DNA of 64,000 bases, taken from contig NZ_SLVB01000002.1 in the NCBI RefSeq assembly GCF_004341845.1, positions 372,001-436,000 of the forward strand. Direction: 5' to 3'. A program made the position numbers and the translations under genes. Below, piece by piece: positions 46,106 to 56,065 of the stretch. The stretch's first letter is position 1, and each line of letters begins with the position of its first letter. The stretch is from Novosphingobium sp. PhB165. Lineage in GTDB: Bacteria > Pseudomonadota > Alphaproteobacteria > Sphingomonadales > Sphingomonadaceae. The notes under the pieces were generated by a model, which saw only the letters and a list, made by a program, of their open reading frames with translations, ran no database searches and was not told the DNA's origin.

Positions 46106-47575
46106 TCACGAGGGTGAACGCGGTGTGGTGAGCAGGGGCGAGCGGATCAGTGGCGCCGCCGCCGGATCGGGCGCGCCTTCCCATCCTCCGCCAAGAGCGC
46201 GGAAAAGGGTGACTTGTGCGGCGGCAAAGTCGAGGTTGGCTTCGGCCAGTGCGGCCCGGTCAGAAAGGGCGCCGCGCTCGGCAGCAAGCGCCTCCAGCGC
46301 ATCCGCACCGCCCGCCGCGCGGTTCGCGCGCATGAGTTCGGCGGCTTTATCGCTCCGCTCTGCAGCAAGGCGGCGGGCGTCGCGCGTTCGCGCGGCGGCA
46401 TCGAGCGCGGAAGCGGCTGCACTCGCTTCCTGAAGCGCGGTGAGGATCGCGGCGTCGAACCGGGCCAGTTCGCCGCGCTCCCGGGCGCGTGCCTGTGCGA
46501 TCCGGGCCCGGGCGGCGCTCACATTGGGAAAGCTCCACGAGAGCAGGGGCCCCAGTCGCCAGACCATATTGTTGCGTAGGCCAAGATCTCCGGGCGTCTT
46601 CGCCGAACTCACGATCCCGGCGCCAAAGGCGATATGCGGGTAGAGATCGCCCACGGCGACGCCGATCCGCGCGGTGCTGGCCTTCAGCCTCAGTTCGGCC
46701 GCGAGCACGTCTGGACGACGGTTCAGAAGTGCCCGGCCATCCAGTTGCGGCGGAGCGGAAGCGAATTCCGGCAGATGCGTGCACGCCTCCGCGGCGGCGG
46801 GCACGTCCGACGGCACGCGGCCCGTGAGCACTGCCAGCGCCTCCAGCGCCTCGTGCCGCCGGGCTTCCAGTGCGGGGCGCACGGTATGGGTGCGCGCCTC
46901 GTCGGCCGCAGCTTCCGCGACCTGGCCTTCCGTGACCGCGCCTGCATCCCGCAGGGTCTCTAAGATCTGGCGGTTACGTGCCGCCAGTGCTTCATCTTCC
47001 CGCGCTATCGCCATCCGGCGAGACAGGCCGCAGGCGTCAACCCAACCGCGCACCACTTGTGCGGCAATGGCCACGCGCGCCGCATCGAGCAATGCAGCTT
47101 CCGCCTCGCTGTCTGCCGATTCAGCCTGGATCGAGGCATCGATCTGGCCGAAAAGGTCGAGTTCCCATGTGAGGTCTGCGCCAAGATCGAAGCGCGAGCC
47201 GGTGCGGACATGCGAACTTTGCCGAGAGGCTGCCTCGATCTGGTCCTGCAACGTGCTGCCCCGGCCAGCGCCTGCGGAGAGTGCGGTATCGGGCAAGCGA
47301 TTGCCTTCGGCTTCGCGCAACACCGCGCGTGCTTCGAGTAGCCGGGCTTTGGTCGCCTGAAGGTCCCGGTTGTCGGTCAACGCCTCCGCGACCAGCGCGT
47401 CGAGATCGGGTTCGTTGTAAAGGCGCCACCACTGTGACGGTGTCGGGTCGGCCGAGGAGGGCGCCTCGGGCAGCGCAATCGTCGAGCGGGGTGGGGCGGA
47501 CGGCGCAGCCGCGCACCCTGCCAACAGAGCAAGCGGCAGGATCGCGGCAGGAAGCGATGCGGAGGGCTGGGGCAC
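46106..47575 (-). CDS. NodT-type outer-membrane factor lipoprotein
   Basis: The lipoprotein signal ends in LALLAGCAA. The TolC-like fold is seen as WWRLYNEPDLDALVAEALTDN, LLNRRPDVLAAELRL and WSFPNVSAARARIAQA. It gives the exit duct for the EmrAB-like pump and leads the operon. The GTG at 47575 starts a proper signal sequence; longer frames run into the divergent AraC promoter region. About 489 aa. Confidence 0.9.
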   Translation of the reverse strand: MPQPSASLPAAILPLALLAGCAAAPSAPPRSTIALPEAPSSADPTPSQWWRLYNEPDLDALVAEALTDNRDLQATKARLLEARAVLREAEGNRLPDTALSAGAGRGSTLQDQIEAASRQSSHVRTGSRFDLGADLTWELDLFGQIDASIQAESADSEAEAALLDAARVAIAAQVVRGWVDACGLSRRMAIAREDEALAARNRQILETLRDAGAVTEGQVAEAAADEARTHTVRPALEARRHEALEALAVLTGRVPSDVPAAAEACTHLPEFASAPPQLDGRALLNRRPDVLAAELRLKASTARIGVAVGDLYPHIAFGAGIVSSAKTPGDLGLRNNMVWRLGPLLSWSFPNVSAARARIAQARARERGELARFDAAILTALQEASAAASALDAAARTRDARRLAAERSDKAAELMRANRAAGGADALEALAAERGALSDRAALAEANLDFAAAQVTLFRALGGGWEGAPDPAAAPLIRSPLLTTPRSPS

Positions 47576-47667
47576 GGAAGCAGGGTCTTTCAGAGCATCT
47601 TGGGCCCGTTCCGTTAGGGCATACGCGCTTGTCCATCTCCTGCGGGTATGACAATAATCGTCGTGAA

Positions 47668-48444
47668 ATGGACATCTTGCGAACTGTCGATGAATGCCAG
47701 CGTGCGGCGCGGCTAATTGCCGCCTTTGCGAGCGAGCATCCAAATGGCGAGCATATCGCACCGCATAGCCATCCGCGCGCGCAGCTCATTCACACGCTCA
47801 CGGGTGTCATGACAGTGACGTGTGCGGAAGGAAGCTGGGTCGTCCCGACAGGGCGCGCGGTGTGGATGCCGCCCGAAGTCGAGCACGCGATCCGCATTGC
47901 CGGCGATGTCTCGATGCGCACGCTCTTCGTCGGGCCCGACGCTCGGTCCGATCTGCCCGTCACCTGTGAGGTGATAGAAATCTCCCCCTTCCTCCGCGAG
48001 GCGCTGGTCGAGGCGACGGCAATCCCCCTGGACTATGCGCCGGGCGGGCGGGACGAGCGGGTGATGGAACTGATCCTCGATGAGATCACGGCCGCGCCGC
48101 GCCTGCACATGCACGTTCCGCTTCCGCGTGATCGGCGGTTGATGCGGCTGTGCGAGGTGATGATAGCGGATCCGTCCGCGCCGGTGACTCTGGAGGGGCT
48201 GGCCGCAAAAGTTCACGTCAGCGGGCGCACTTTGGCCCGGATGTTCCATCGCGAGTTGGGAATGAGCTTCGGCGCATGGCTGCGCCGCATGCGGCTGCTG
48301 CTGAGCCTGCCGCGCCTCGCAGCAGGGGCCACTGTGCTCGAAGTGGCACTGGAACACGGTTACGATAGCCCGAGCGCATTCACGGCGATGTTCCGCCGCG
48401 AACTCGGACTTCCGCCCAATCTTTACGTCAAGACCCGAGGGTGA
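47668..48444 (+). CDS. AraC-family regulator with cupin domain
   Basis: A 258-aa regulator. The N-terminal cupin holds a metal or small ligand (HSHPRAQLIHTLTGVMTV, VPTGRAVWMPPEVEH). The C-terminal double helix-turn-helix has LAAKVHVSGRTLARMFHRE and HGYDSPSAFTAMFRRELG. The ATG at 47668 is 92 bp from the divergent OMF start, so this protein very likely controls the efflux operon. No strong ribosome site is seen. Confidence 0.92.
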   Translation: MDILRTVDECQRAARLIAAFASEHPNGEHIAPHSHPRAQLIHTLTGVMTVTCAEGSWVVPTGRAVWMPPEVEHAIRIAGDVSMRTLFVGPDARSDLPVTCEVIEISPFLREALVEATAIPLDYAPGGRDERVMELILDEITAAPRLHMHVPLPRDRRLMRLCEVMIADPSAPVTLEGLAAKVHVSGRTLARMFHRELGMSFGAWLRRMRLLLSLPRLAAGATVLEVALEHGYDSPSAFTAMFRRELGLPPNLYVKTRG

Positions 48445-48703
48445 TCGGAGTGCCGGGGTTTGTTGCTTTACGTGCCGCTTATCGGAGCAAATGTCATAAC
48501 CGGACGGTTCGGAGGTTGTCGTGGAGCGGCGCTTGAAGGCGTTTGCAGCAAGCATAGTCCCGGAAATCAAGAAGGGCAGGTAACTCGATAAAAGTTGACA
48601 TATAATTTCAATATAATCTTTCATTTCGTATGAATATTATTTCGCTGGATAACCGGATTTGCGGCATGGACGCCCCTCCGCAATCGGCGCTAGCGGGCTG
48701 CCC

Positions 48704-48904
48704 ATGAGTATCATCGCGCAAATCATGAACACGACCACCGGCCAAATCATCCAGAAGATGAAGTTCGAACGCATGCCCAAGCCGTGGGTTACCTTCCATC
48801 TTTCGACCGGCGAGCAGGTGACCGCAGATCGCGTGCATGTCGGTAAGCCCGCTCCGGGCAAGTTCATCACGCCGGTCGAAGTTTGGGTGACGCCCAAGGA
48901 ATAA
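48704..48904 (+). CDS. Small protein of unknown function (66 aa)
   Basis: The frame reads MSIIAQIMNTTTGQIIQKMK and continues to VEVWVTPKE. It looks like a compact beta-rich protein (PWVTFHLSTGEQVTADRVHV). No ribosome site is clear, and ATG 48725 is another start. The opposite strand also has an open frame over the same bases, but its composition is poor. The region before it (48590-48650) is AT-rich. Confidence 0.45.
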   Translation: MSIIAQIMNTTTGQIIQKMKFERMPKPWVTFHLSTGEQVTADRVHVGKPAPGKFITPVEVWVTPKE

Positions 48905-48931
48905 CGGATTGGGGCTCACCGGGCGTAAAAA

Positions 48932-49015
48932 GCGCCATCGGGATTGAAGGAATATGGTTCAACGCCAGGAAGGAAGGCGAAGGAATATGTCGATATTTCA
49001 ATCCTTCCTGGCGCA
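48932..49015. repeat. 84-bp element with two competing hairpins
   Basis: The 3' arm can pair two ways. CGCCAGGAAGGA (48964-48975) with TCCTTCCTGGCG (49003-49014) gives a perfect 12-bp stem. GCGCCA and GGATTGAA (48932-48937, 48941-48948) with TTCAATCC and TGGCGC (48998-49005, 49010-49015) give a 14-bp stem with one internal loop. GAAGGAATATG is also repeated directly (48946 and 48980). It lies 28 bp after the small gene and 143 bp beyond the GH43 stop. Confidence 0.7.
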
Positions 49016-49157
49016 GCGATGGACCATCTTGGTCAAACCGTGAGGTAAATCCCGAAGGGGTGCCGAAATGGCGTCCATCTCGAACCAAAGCAGCCCCGGT
49101 CGGGCAACAATCCCGCGCGGGGGCCGCTTCGATTCAGCGTGACCGCGCCCGAATGGG

Positions 49158-50801
49158 TCAATCGGCAGAATAGACCATATTGCGGACCCTGACGGTGCCA
49201 CTACCCGCCGCGAACAGCGCCGGGCGCAGGCTGAGGTACGCTCCCGCCATGTTCTGGTTATAGCCGCTCACTTCATAGGAGCGGTGGAGCACCCAAGTCT
49301 GGCCGTCGGCACTGTAATAGAAGCGGCCAACCTGATCCTCGTTGCGAACCCGAAGATATAGGCGGGGGCCGATGGCAGGCACTCGGGCTTCGAAGGCATT
49401 CTCCTCACCCAGCACATAGGCGCGAAAGCGGTTCGGGTCTGTGGCGATCCCGCAGAAATATTTCTCGTTGTAGAACAACAGGATCCCTGCGGTTACCTGT
49501 CCCTCCAGTTCCACTTCCATCGACAGTTCGTAGCGTCGATCGCCGCTGTTCATGACCAGAGGCGATGCGTCAGCCGGTCCTTTGCCTTGGGCGGTCAATA
49601 CGAGGGCGCCGTTGTCGAAGCGGACGCGGTCCCGATAGTTGCGGCCGGGTTTGTAAAAGCTCATGCGTGCGCCCAGTGCACCCGCGTCAAACGGGCCGGA
49701 GAAGGCCACGCCATTTGCGCCGAGCTTACGGCCCGCCGGCTTGCGGAACGGGCGGGACAGGTCGCCGCCAAGCGCCCGGGGCCAATCGTCTGCCGTCCAT
49801 TCGATGGGCTCCAGCAAGCTCTGCCGCCCCAGCGTGCGATAGCCGTTTTCATAGCCGTGATAGAGCATCCACCATTTCCCGGATGGATCCTCGACCGGTG
49901 TGCCGTGACCGCGCGACCACCAGGGTTCGTTGATCGAAGTCGTGCGGACGATGGGGTTGTGCGGGCAATTCTCCCAAGGCCCCTTGATGGACTTCGCGCG
50001 TGCGACGATCACCATATGACTGGTGGGCGGCCCCGCCGTACCGCCCTCGGCAGAGAACAGATAGAACCAGCCATTGCGACGGATGATCTTCGGCCCTTCC
50101 AGAGCAAAGGTCTCGACCGCCCAGTCGGCGGGATATTTCCAGCCCTCATAGGCTTTCTGGTCCGGTCCGGAGCGGGTCAGGCCATCATCGCTCAGCGGGA
50201 TGAGCACGCCATCGCTCACATAGAGATAGCGCTTGCCATCCTCGCCCACCGCATGGCCGGGATCGATGGCGGTGTAGATGCCCACATCGACCGGCTCGCT
50301 CCACGGGCCCTCGATGTGGTCGGCGTGGATGACATAGTTGGTCATCGGCCGGCGGGCCGCGCCGGTCGCGCTTGGCATTTGCGGCACGCCGCGTACCGCG
50401 AAATAGATGTAATAGCGCCCGTCGTGCTTCACGAGATCCGGCGCATAGACCGAACCGACCGGCTCGGTGAGGGCAGGGCCGATCGGTGACCAGTTGACCA
50501 GATCGCCGGACTTCCAGATCACCAATCCCGGATAGTAAACGAAGGACGAGGAGACCTGATAGTAAGTGTCGCCGTCACGCAGGATGCTGGGATCAGGATG
50601 GTCGCCCGCCATGACGGGGTTTCGAAATGTGCCGTCGCCCAGATCGGCGGTGCGCTGCCCTTCGATGCCACGCCCCCAGTCCGTTCCTTTGCGGGCATGA
50701 TTGGAGACGGATTTATTCGCTGCGGATAGTGTTTCGGGCAGGGCAGCGAGGCCTGCCGCACCCATCGCCGAGAGCAAAGTCTGGCGGCGTGTACTGTTCA
50801 T
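49158..50801 (-). CDS. GH43-family glycosidase (beta-xylosidase/arabinofuranosidase type)
   Basis: A 547-aa exported enzyme. The twin-arginine type leader is STRRQTLLSAMGAAGLAALP. The five-bladed GH43 domain (about 55-360) has the three acids: D70 in GDHPDPSIL, D180 in YTAIDPGHA and E235 in FALEGPKI. A C-terminal beta-sandwich follows (AGILLFYNEKYFCGI). It removes arabinose, xylose or galactose side chains from plant polymers. GGAGA precedes the ATG. It is last in the minus-strand saccharide operon, 22 nt after the GH35 frame. Confidence 0.92.
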   Translation of the reverse strand: MNSTRRQTLLSAMGAAGLAALPETLSAANKSVSNHARKGTDWGRGIEGQRTADLGDGTFRNPVMAGDHPDPSILRDGDTYYQVSSSFVYYPGLVIWKSGDLVNWSPIGPALTEPVGSVYAPDLVKHDGRYYIYFAVRGVPQMPSATGAARRPMTNYVIHADHIEGPWSEPVDVGIYTAIDPGHAVGEDGKRYLYVSDGVLIPLSDDGLTRSGPDQKAYEGWKYPADWAVETFALEGPKIIRRNGWFYLFSAEGGTAGPPTSHMVIVARAKSIKGPWENCPHNPIVRTTSINEPWWSRGHGTPVEDPSGKWWMLYHGYENGYRTLGRQSLLEPIEWTADDWPRALGGDLSRPFRKPAGRKLGANGVAFSGPFDAGALGARMSFYKPGRNYRDRVRFDNGALVLTAQGKGPADASPLVMNSGDRRYELSMEVELEGQVTAGILLFYNEKYFCGIATDPNRFRAYVLGEENAFEARVPAIGPRLYLRVRNEDQVGRFYYSADGQTWVLHRSYEVSGYNQNMAGAYLSLRPALFAAGSGTVRVRNMVYSAD

Positions 50802-50823
50802 GGATGTTCTCCGGAAATCATCG

Positions 50824-52447
50824 TCAGGGGCGGCGCAGCAGCTTCAGGCGGATGATCCGCAGGCCGTCATTGGGGAAAAGGAAATAGCGTTCGTCGCCGT
50901 TCATCGTTCGGCCGGCGATCCAGCGGCCGTTCTCGAAAACGCCTTCCTGAACGTGATCGATCTCGACTTGAGTGCCGGGGATGGAAAAGCGCAAGTTGAT
51001 GCCGCGACCGACGATCAGAAATTCATCCTCGCCGCTGGCGATGGCAAGGCCGTAGCCGGTTTCTGGTGGCTTCGCCTCTTCCCCGGTACCCGCGCCGAAG
51101 GCTCCCACTGTGGAGATCGGCCCGGAAATGCTGAGGGTATAGTCGCCCAGCGTCTCCTTGATCTGGCTGCCCTTGGCGATGCGGAAGCCGCGAATTTTGC
51201 CCTCCGCCTGCGCCCGGGCGATCGGGCCGGACATCTCGTTCAGCACCTTGTAGGCCTGGAAGAGTTCGCTGCCATCCGCCGCGTCCTCGATACCGAAGGG
51301 GGAGAAAGCGATGGCGTCATATTGGCCGATTGCCACGAACAGATTGCCCGTGTCGTTCTTCGCTTCCGGATTGAAGATCGGATTGTCGGCCTGCTTGTAG
51401 TCCGCCAGCGTGCCGGCATAGTCGTCCACATAGATGTCCGGCCCCAGGAGGGCGAGCGAGGGCGCTGCTGCCTTCCAAACATCCATCATTCGGGCAACCG
51501 GGCCGCCGCTGGGATAGTCACCGGGTTCGGGAGACTTGGCCTGCGGGCCGAGCCAGGCATTGGCGTACATGGGCAGCGCAAGCTGGGACGCGCCGGCCTT
51601 TGCCACGCGCTCCACATAGCTGCCGAAGCCCCAGGCCATGAAGATTTCATCGGCCGCCTTGTCCGTGCCGAACACTTCTGCCCATGTTCCCGTTTCCCGG
51701 AAGCCATTGCGCTGCCAGACTGCCAACAGTTCCGGTCGCAAGGTCGCGCGATGGTCGCGCAAATAGGCGATCAGCGCAGGCGGCACTGGCTGGCTCCACG
51801 CGGCCGCCGCGAGTGGCGAGCGGTCGCGGCTGTCACCGAGAAGGCCGACCTCATTCTCCACCTGCATCATGATGACGGTATGTTTGCGGTCGATCTCCCG
51901 AATATGCGCCATGAGCGCGGCAAAGGCGCGTGCGTCGGCTTGCAGCAAGGCGTCGCTGAAGACGCTCATCGTGGGATTATAGCCCAGATAGGCGGCGATC
52001 CCTTTGGGCTTGGCATTAGGATCGCGCTCGACCGCTTTGAAAGCGGGCCGTGTCGCTGCGCACCCAGGATGGGGTGTAGGTCGACTCCGCATTCTTGTAG
52101 GCACCGAACCAGATCAGGACGAGCTTCATGTCATGCGCGGACGCTTGCCTTATCTGGTCGTCCACGGCGGTGAAATCGTAATGACCCTCTTGCGGCTCGA
52201 CCAGTTCCCAGCTGGCAGCGCCGATCACTGTGCGGACATGATTGCGGGCCAGCTTGTCCCAGATCGGCGCCATATAGTCCGGGCTGGACGGGCTGCTGTT
52301 ATGCAGCTCGCCGCCAAGCACGAGATAGGGCTCACCGTCGACCATCAACTGCGTTGCGGCACCATTGCGCTGCAAATGGGGGAGTGCCGTGGGCGCAGCC
52401 GATGCCATGGCTGACGGAGCCAAGGCCAGCAAAAGCGCCGATCTCAT
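50824..52447 (-). pseudogene. GH35-family beta-galactosidase, broken by a frameshift
   Basis: Two frames together make one GH35 enzyme with the C-terminal extension usual in this subgroup. The 5' part (from ATG 52447; signal peptide, then LVLGGELHNSSPSSPDYM and LVLIWFGAYKNAESTY) reads to TARF and then meets a stop. The rest (FKAVERDPNAKPKGIAAYLG to LKLLRRP) is in another frame and has the acid/base Glu region MMQVENEVG and PIFNPEA. Dropping one base at 52040-52042 restores about 540 aa. Either a real mutation or a sequencing error would look like this. Confidence 0.85.
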
Positions 52448-52493
52448 CAAAACTCGCAATACCCTCTCCCTCTGTTTTATCGATTTCTTTCGT

Positions 52494-55400
52494 TTACTGC
52501 GGGGTGAGCAAGTAAACGGGGCCAATCAGCCCGGAAGGCCGCAGCGGTGCATTCGGCAGGTAAGTCGGAGTGCTGGTCCAGGTCACTTTGTGGGCGCCGG
52601 GCTGTGCATCTCCGATCAGCCGGTTTACCCAGCGATCGGCTACCCGGACGCTAAGGGTGTTGTGCCCTTCCTTGACCAGTGAACCGATGTCGATGGTATG
52701 TGGCTCGCGCCAGAGCGTGCCCGCCAGATGGCCGTTGACCGTAACTTCGGCAATGTCCCCGAATTTGCCGAGATCGAGCACCAGCGGTTGCCCCGGCCTT
52801 GTTTCCTTGGGCAGCTCGAAGGTCTTGCTGTAGGTCGCGATTCCGGAAAAGTAGCGGATGCCGGGGTCGTCGTTCTCGCTCAAGGAAGCGAGGCGGGGCA
52901 ACTTCGTTGACGCAGGTGCGCCGCGACCGGGCTGGAAATCGACATTCCAGACGCCCGCACCGATATCTTTGACCGGCTTGAGGCCCACTTCGGGAACCGA
53001 TGCAGACTGCGCCGTTGCCGGCCGCACGAAGGTAATGAAGAACGCATCGGTCGGCGCCATGTCCAGCTTCACGACTGTCTGCCCATCCTCGATGCCGTAT
53101 GTGACGGGCACATGTTGACCTGTATCCGCTCGCCAGATTTCCGGAAGCTTTCCGGTAACGCGAAAGCGTGCTTCACCGGTTTCGCGGTGCTCCGTGCGGT
53201 TGGTCAGGAAATAGATTTCACCCTCAGGCAGGGTTCGATGCCGGAACAGGATCTTGCTGTCGCTCGCCGCTCCAGTGTAGCTGAAATCGGGCGCCAGGCC
53301 TGACTGAGCGAGCGCTGCCTCGACATCGCCCGTGCCGATGACCTGCCCTTTGCCGACAGTCGCGCCCGAGCCATCGGTCCACAATTGCTTGACCAGTTGA
53401 GCAAATTCGCGCGGATCGTCCCCGAGCGCCGGAGAGGACGAGGGCGCATGCCCCATGATTATCGCGCCGTCGTTGGCGAGCGCGGCGAGCCGGCGCAGGG
53501 TCGCTACCGTCATCCGGTCGCTGGTGCCGCCAAGATAGAGCGCGCGGTAGCGAGCGCCTCCGGGCGTGACCAGATCCTTGCCCTCCACTTTCAGCGCGTC
53601 GTGCAGCGCGGCGACATTGACGAAATCGTACCCGTAGCGCGTGGGCGCATCCTTGGGCGAAGTGTTGAACTGTCCCACCAGCGGGGCCTCTTCGCCATAG
53701 AAGTAGGCAAGATCGGAATGGTCGCGTCCCTGCTGGAGAAGGAATGCGGTGCGCGCCAGATAATCGATCCACGGCTTCGCCATCTCGGCCCAGGTTTCGT
53801 GCCGATTGAAGTACTGTCCGAAAATGAGAAGCGCGAGACCGGGCTGCTTGTCATCGACCGGTTGGTGGACCGATGTGTGGATCACCGGCCGGTTGACGCC
53901 CGACGCGAATGCGAAATCCATCTTTGCTCGCAGATCTGCAGGCGAAGTCGCCCACGGCGAGAGGGCATTGGTCAGCGATTCAGCGGCGACCAGATTTTGT
54001 CCGTAAATATGCGCGACCGACGCAGCGCCGCGCATGTCTATCTCTGCGGCCGACATCGACATGGGTATGTCTGTCGGCCGGCGCATCGCCATGTCGTCGC
54101 CGAGGACTACGCGGCTGGTCTCCAGAGCCTCGCCGTAGTAAATGAGGCCGCGCTCATGTGCGACCTGCGCGATTGTCGCATAATGCTGGCTTGCCATGAG
54201 ATCGCCGAGTGTCCGGCGGAAATCATAGAGAAACGCGTCGCTCTGGGCGCGCGAACCGACGATCACACCGGTGAGAGCCGGGAACCAGGGCTTCGGATCG
54301 TATCCGCGAAGCGCCTTGAACTGGGTTACCAGATCGGCGGTCCAGTTTGAGGGGCCGACTTCGGTACTGTCCGTCAGGATTGCGCGAAGGCCGCGCCGGC
54401 CGATCAGGTCGTCACCCGTGGCGCTGGCATACATGTCGAGATAGGTCTGAAGGTAATCGCGCACCGCGTGGCCGTCGTACTTGTCGACTTCGAGACCGGT
54501 GGCCTCGGCCGTCGCCGGGTGGTTCATCGTGCCTGTCAGCGAATAGCCCAGACGCACGATCTTCCAGTGCCCGGCCGGGGGCGTCCAATCGAGCTTGCCA
54601 TCGGGTGACATCCGGCCGGTGAGGTCAACGATGTCTTTTGGATCTATGCCCGGAACCTCGGGCCCGACACCGCGATCAAGCGCATAGTAGTCATTGGCAA
54701 TCGCAAACCCGGCCTTCTGTTCGAAAGCGTTGACCCGCGGTGCCGCCTGCAGTGCCAGCTCGGTGATCCTGATGCGGTCGGAGGCGCCGCCCCTCATCAT
54801 TTCGGCGGCACCTTTGGCGCCGAAGGCCTGCAACATGCCGGGGATATCGACTCCCGGCGTCATGTCGCCCATCTGTCCAAGCATGCCACCCTGATTGGCG
54901 CGCGCGCTCCAGCTCAGTCGGAACCGGGCGGCGGTCACGGGGGCGAAGCTTGCCGTCGAGGGCATCGGTCCTGCCGGCAGCTCTGCCACCTTGCGCCATT
55001 CGCCGTGTTCGCCCTCCGCTTCGAGAAGCGGGACGGACGTGGTTCCCGAAATCTGGTAGGTCACGGAACGGATGGTTCTGGGCTTGTTGTATTCGATCAG
55101 CACAGCAGATGGCGTCTTCGATCCGGCGGTCAGGATGTCCACGCTTTGGGCATACCTGCCATCGTTCAGCGCCGCTGCATCCAGAGGGCGATCGTCCACG
55201 CGGACGGATGGGATCGGAAGCGGCGTCCAATCGCCGGGAATGCGGAAGGCCAGCACGGCAAAGTCGCGGGCATATTGAGGGAAGGCGATCCCCTCCTGCC
55301 CGGGCGAAAAGGCCATGTGCTGGGCCGGGATGTCCTGGAAGCTGCCGGTGGTATCCGGAATGGGCGGAAGGCTGCCGATGAAACGCTTGCCGCCTTCTGC

Positions 55401-55871
55401 AGACATCTCGCTCCAGACGAGCTTCTTCATGCCGTCGGCCGGCTTGACCCAAGGGCCGCCGGTTTCGCTCCACCCCGGAGAAGAGGCGGTGGCAAGCTCC
55501 AGGCCATGCTTGTCGGCTTCTTCGGCAGCGACCCGGAAAGCATGCTTCCATTCAGGGCTCATGTAAGGGAGGCGCTTGGCCACGATTTGCGGAGTAACCA
55601 CGGCGGCATCGAAGCTCTGCATGCCCCCGATGCCAATACGAGCCATCCACTCGATATCCTTTCGGATGCCGTCTTCGGTGATGTTCCCGTTCATCCAGTG
55701 CCACCAGACGCGAGGGCGCGCCGTGAGCGGGGGATCGCGGAAACCGGCTTCAAGATCCTCGGCCTGCTGGGCGTAAGCGTTGATGTCCGAGATTGGCAGC
55801 AGGGCGATGCCTGCTCCAAGAAGCAAGGCAAGGCGGCGCACCTTTCGCGCCTTGGACCGGGCAATTGTCAT
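52494..55871 (-). CDS. GH106-family alpha-L-rhamnosidase-like glycosidase
   Basis: A 1125-aa exported enzyme. A signal peptide ends near ISDINAYAQQ. The family N-terminus is ARPRVWWHWMNGNITEDGIR, followed by IGGMQSFDAAVV and SSPGWSETGGPWV. A (beta/alpha)8 core with a Glu/Asp-rich centre and C-terminal jelly-roll domains (EVTVNGHLAGTLWREPHTID) follow. GH106 enzymes remove terminal L-rhamnose from rhamnogalacturonan and related glycans. GGAG lies before the ATG. It is 46 nt ahead of the GH35 gene and 194 nt behind the esterase. Confidence 0.88.
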   Translation of the reverse strand: MTIARSKARKVRRLALLLGAGIALLPISDINAYAQQAEDLEAGFRDPPLTARPRVWWHWMNGNITEDGIRKDIEWMARIGIGGMQSFDAAVVTPQIVAKRLPYMSPEWKHAFRVAAEEADKHGLELATASSPGWSETGGPWVKPADGMKKLVWSEMSAEGGKRFIGSLPPIPDTTGSFQDIPAQHMAFSPGQEGIAFPQYARDFAVLAFRIPGDWTPLPIPSVRVDDRPLDAAALNDGRYAQSVDILTAGSKTPSAVLIEYNKPRTIRSVTYQISGTTSVPLLEAEGEHGEWRKVAELPAGPMPSTASFAPVTAARFRLSWSARANQGGMLGQMGDMTPGVDIPGMLQAFGAKGAAEMMRGGASDRIRITELALQAAPRVNAFEQKAGFAIANDYYALDRGVGPEVPGIDPKDIVDLTGRMSPDGKLDWTPPAGHWKIVRLGYSLTGTMNHPATAEATGLEVDKYDGHAVRDYLQTYLDMYASATGDDLIGRRGLRAILTDSTEVGPSNWTADLVTQFKALRGYDPKPWFPALTGVIVGSRAQSDAFLYDFRRTLGDLMASQHYATIAQVAHERGLIYYGEALETSRVVLGDDMAMRRPTDIPMSMSAAEIDMRGAASVAHIYGQNLVAAESLTNALSPWATSPADLRAKMDFAFASGVNRPVIHTSVHQPVDDKQPGLALLIFGQYFNRHETWAEMAKPWIDYLARTAFLLQQGRDHSDLAYFYGEEAPLVGQFNTSPKDAPTRYGYDFVNVAALHDALKVEGKDLVTPGGARYRALYLGGTSDRMTVATLRRLAALANDGAIIMGHAPSSSPALGDDPREFAQLVKQLWTDGSGATVGKGQVIGTGDVEAALAQSGLAPDFSYTGAASDSKILFRHRTLPEGEIYFLTNRTEHRETGEARFRVTGKLPEIWRADTGQHVPVTYGIEDGQTVVKLDMAPTDAFFITFVRPATAQSASVPEVGLKPVKDIGAGVWNVDFQPGRGAPASTKLPRLASLSENDDPGIRYFSGIATYSKTFELPKETRPGQPLVLDLGKFGDIAEVTVNGHLAGTLWREPHTIDIGSLVKEGHNTLSVRVADRWVNRLIGDAQPGAHKVTWTSTPTYLPNAPLRPSGLIGPVYLLTPQ

Positions 55872-56065
55872 CGTGACTCCAGTTCAAAACAAGGAGCGAA
55901 AGACGCCCCCGCCATCGGATCCTCGCCTTAATGGCGCAGACCCAACCGTGCGGGAGCGAAGGGATGTGCGGCGCGGTTTGAGTGCGCCGCATCTACGAAG
56001 CCAGTCTCGGTTTTCTGGTCGAGCGGGGCGACGGAACCGGCTCGCTGCCGTCGCCCGAATGACCC

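Noticed and set aside
47631..47673. GTCCAT ... ATGGAC inverted repeat before the AraC gene
   Set aside because: Only 6 bp per arm with a 31-bp gap, and one arm is the start of the coding sequence; likely chance.
48595..48617. TTGACA and TATAAT boxes
   Set aside because: The spacing is only 11 bp; a sigma-70 promoter needs about 17, so it is not called.
48637..48897. Hydrophobic minus frame opposite the 66-aa ORF
   Set aside because: Odd composition and no ribosome site; the plus frame is more protein-like.
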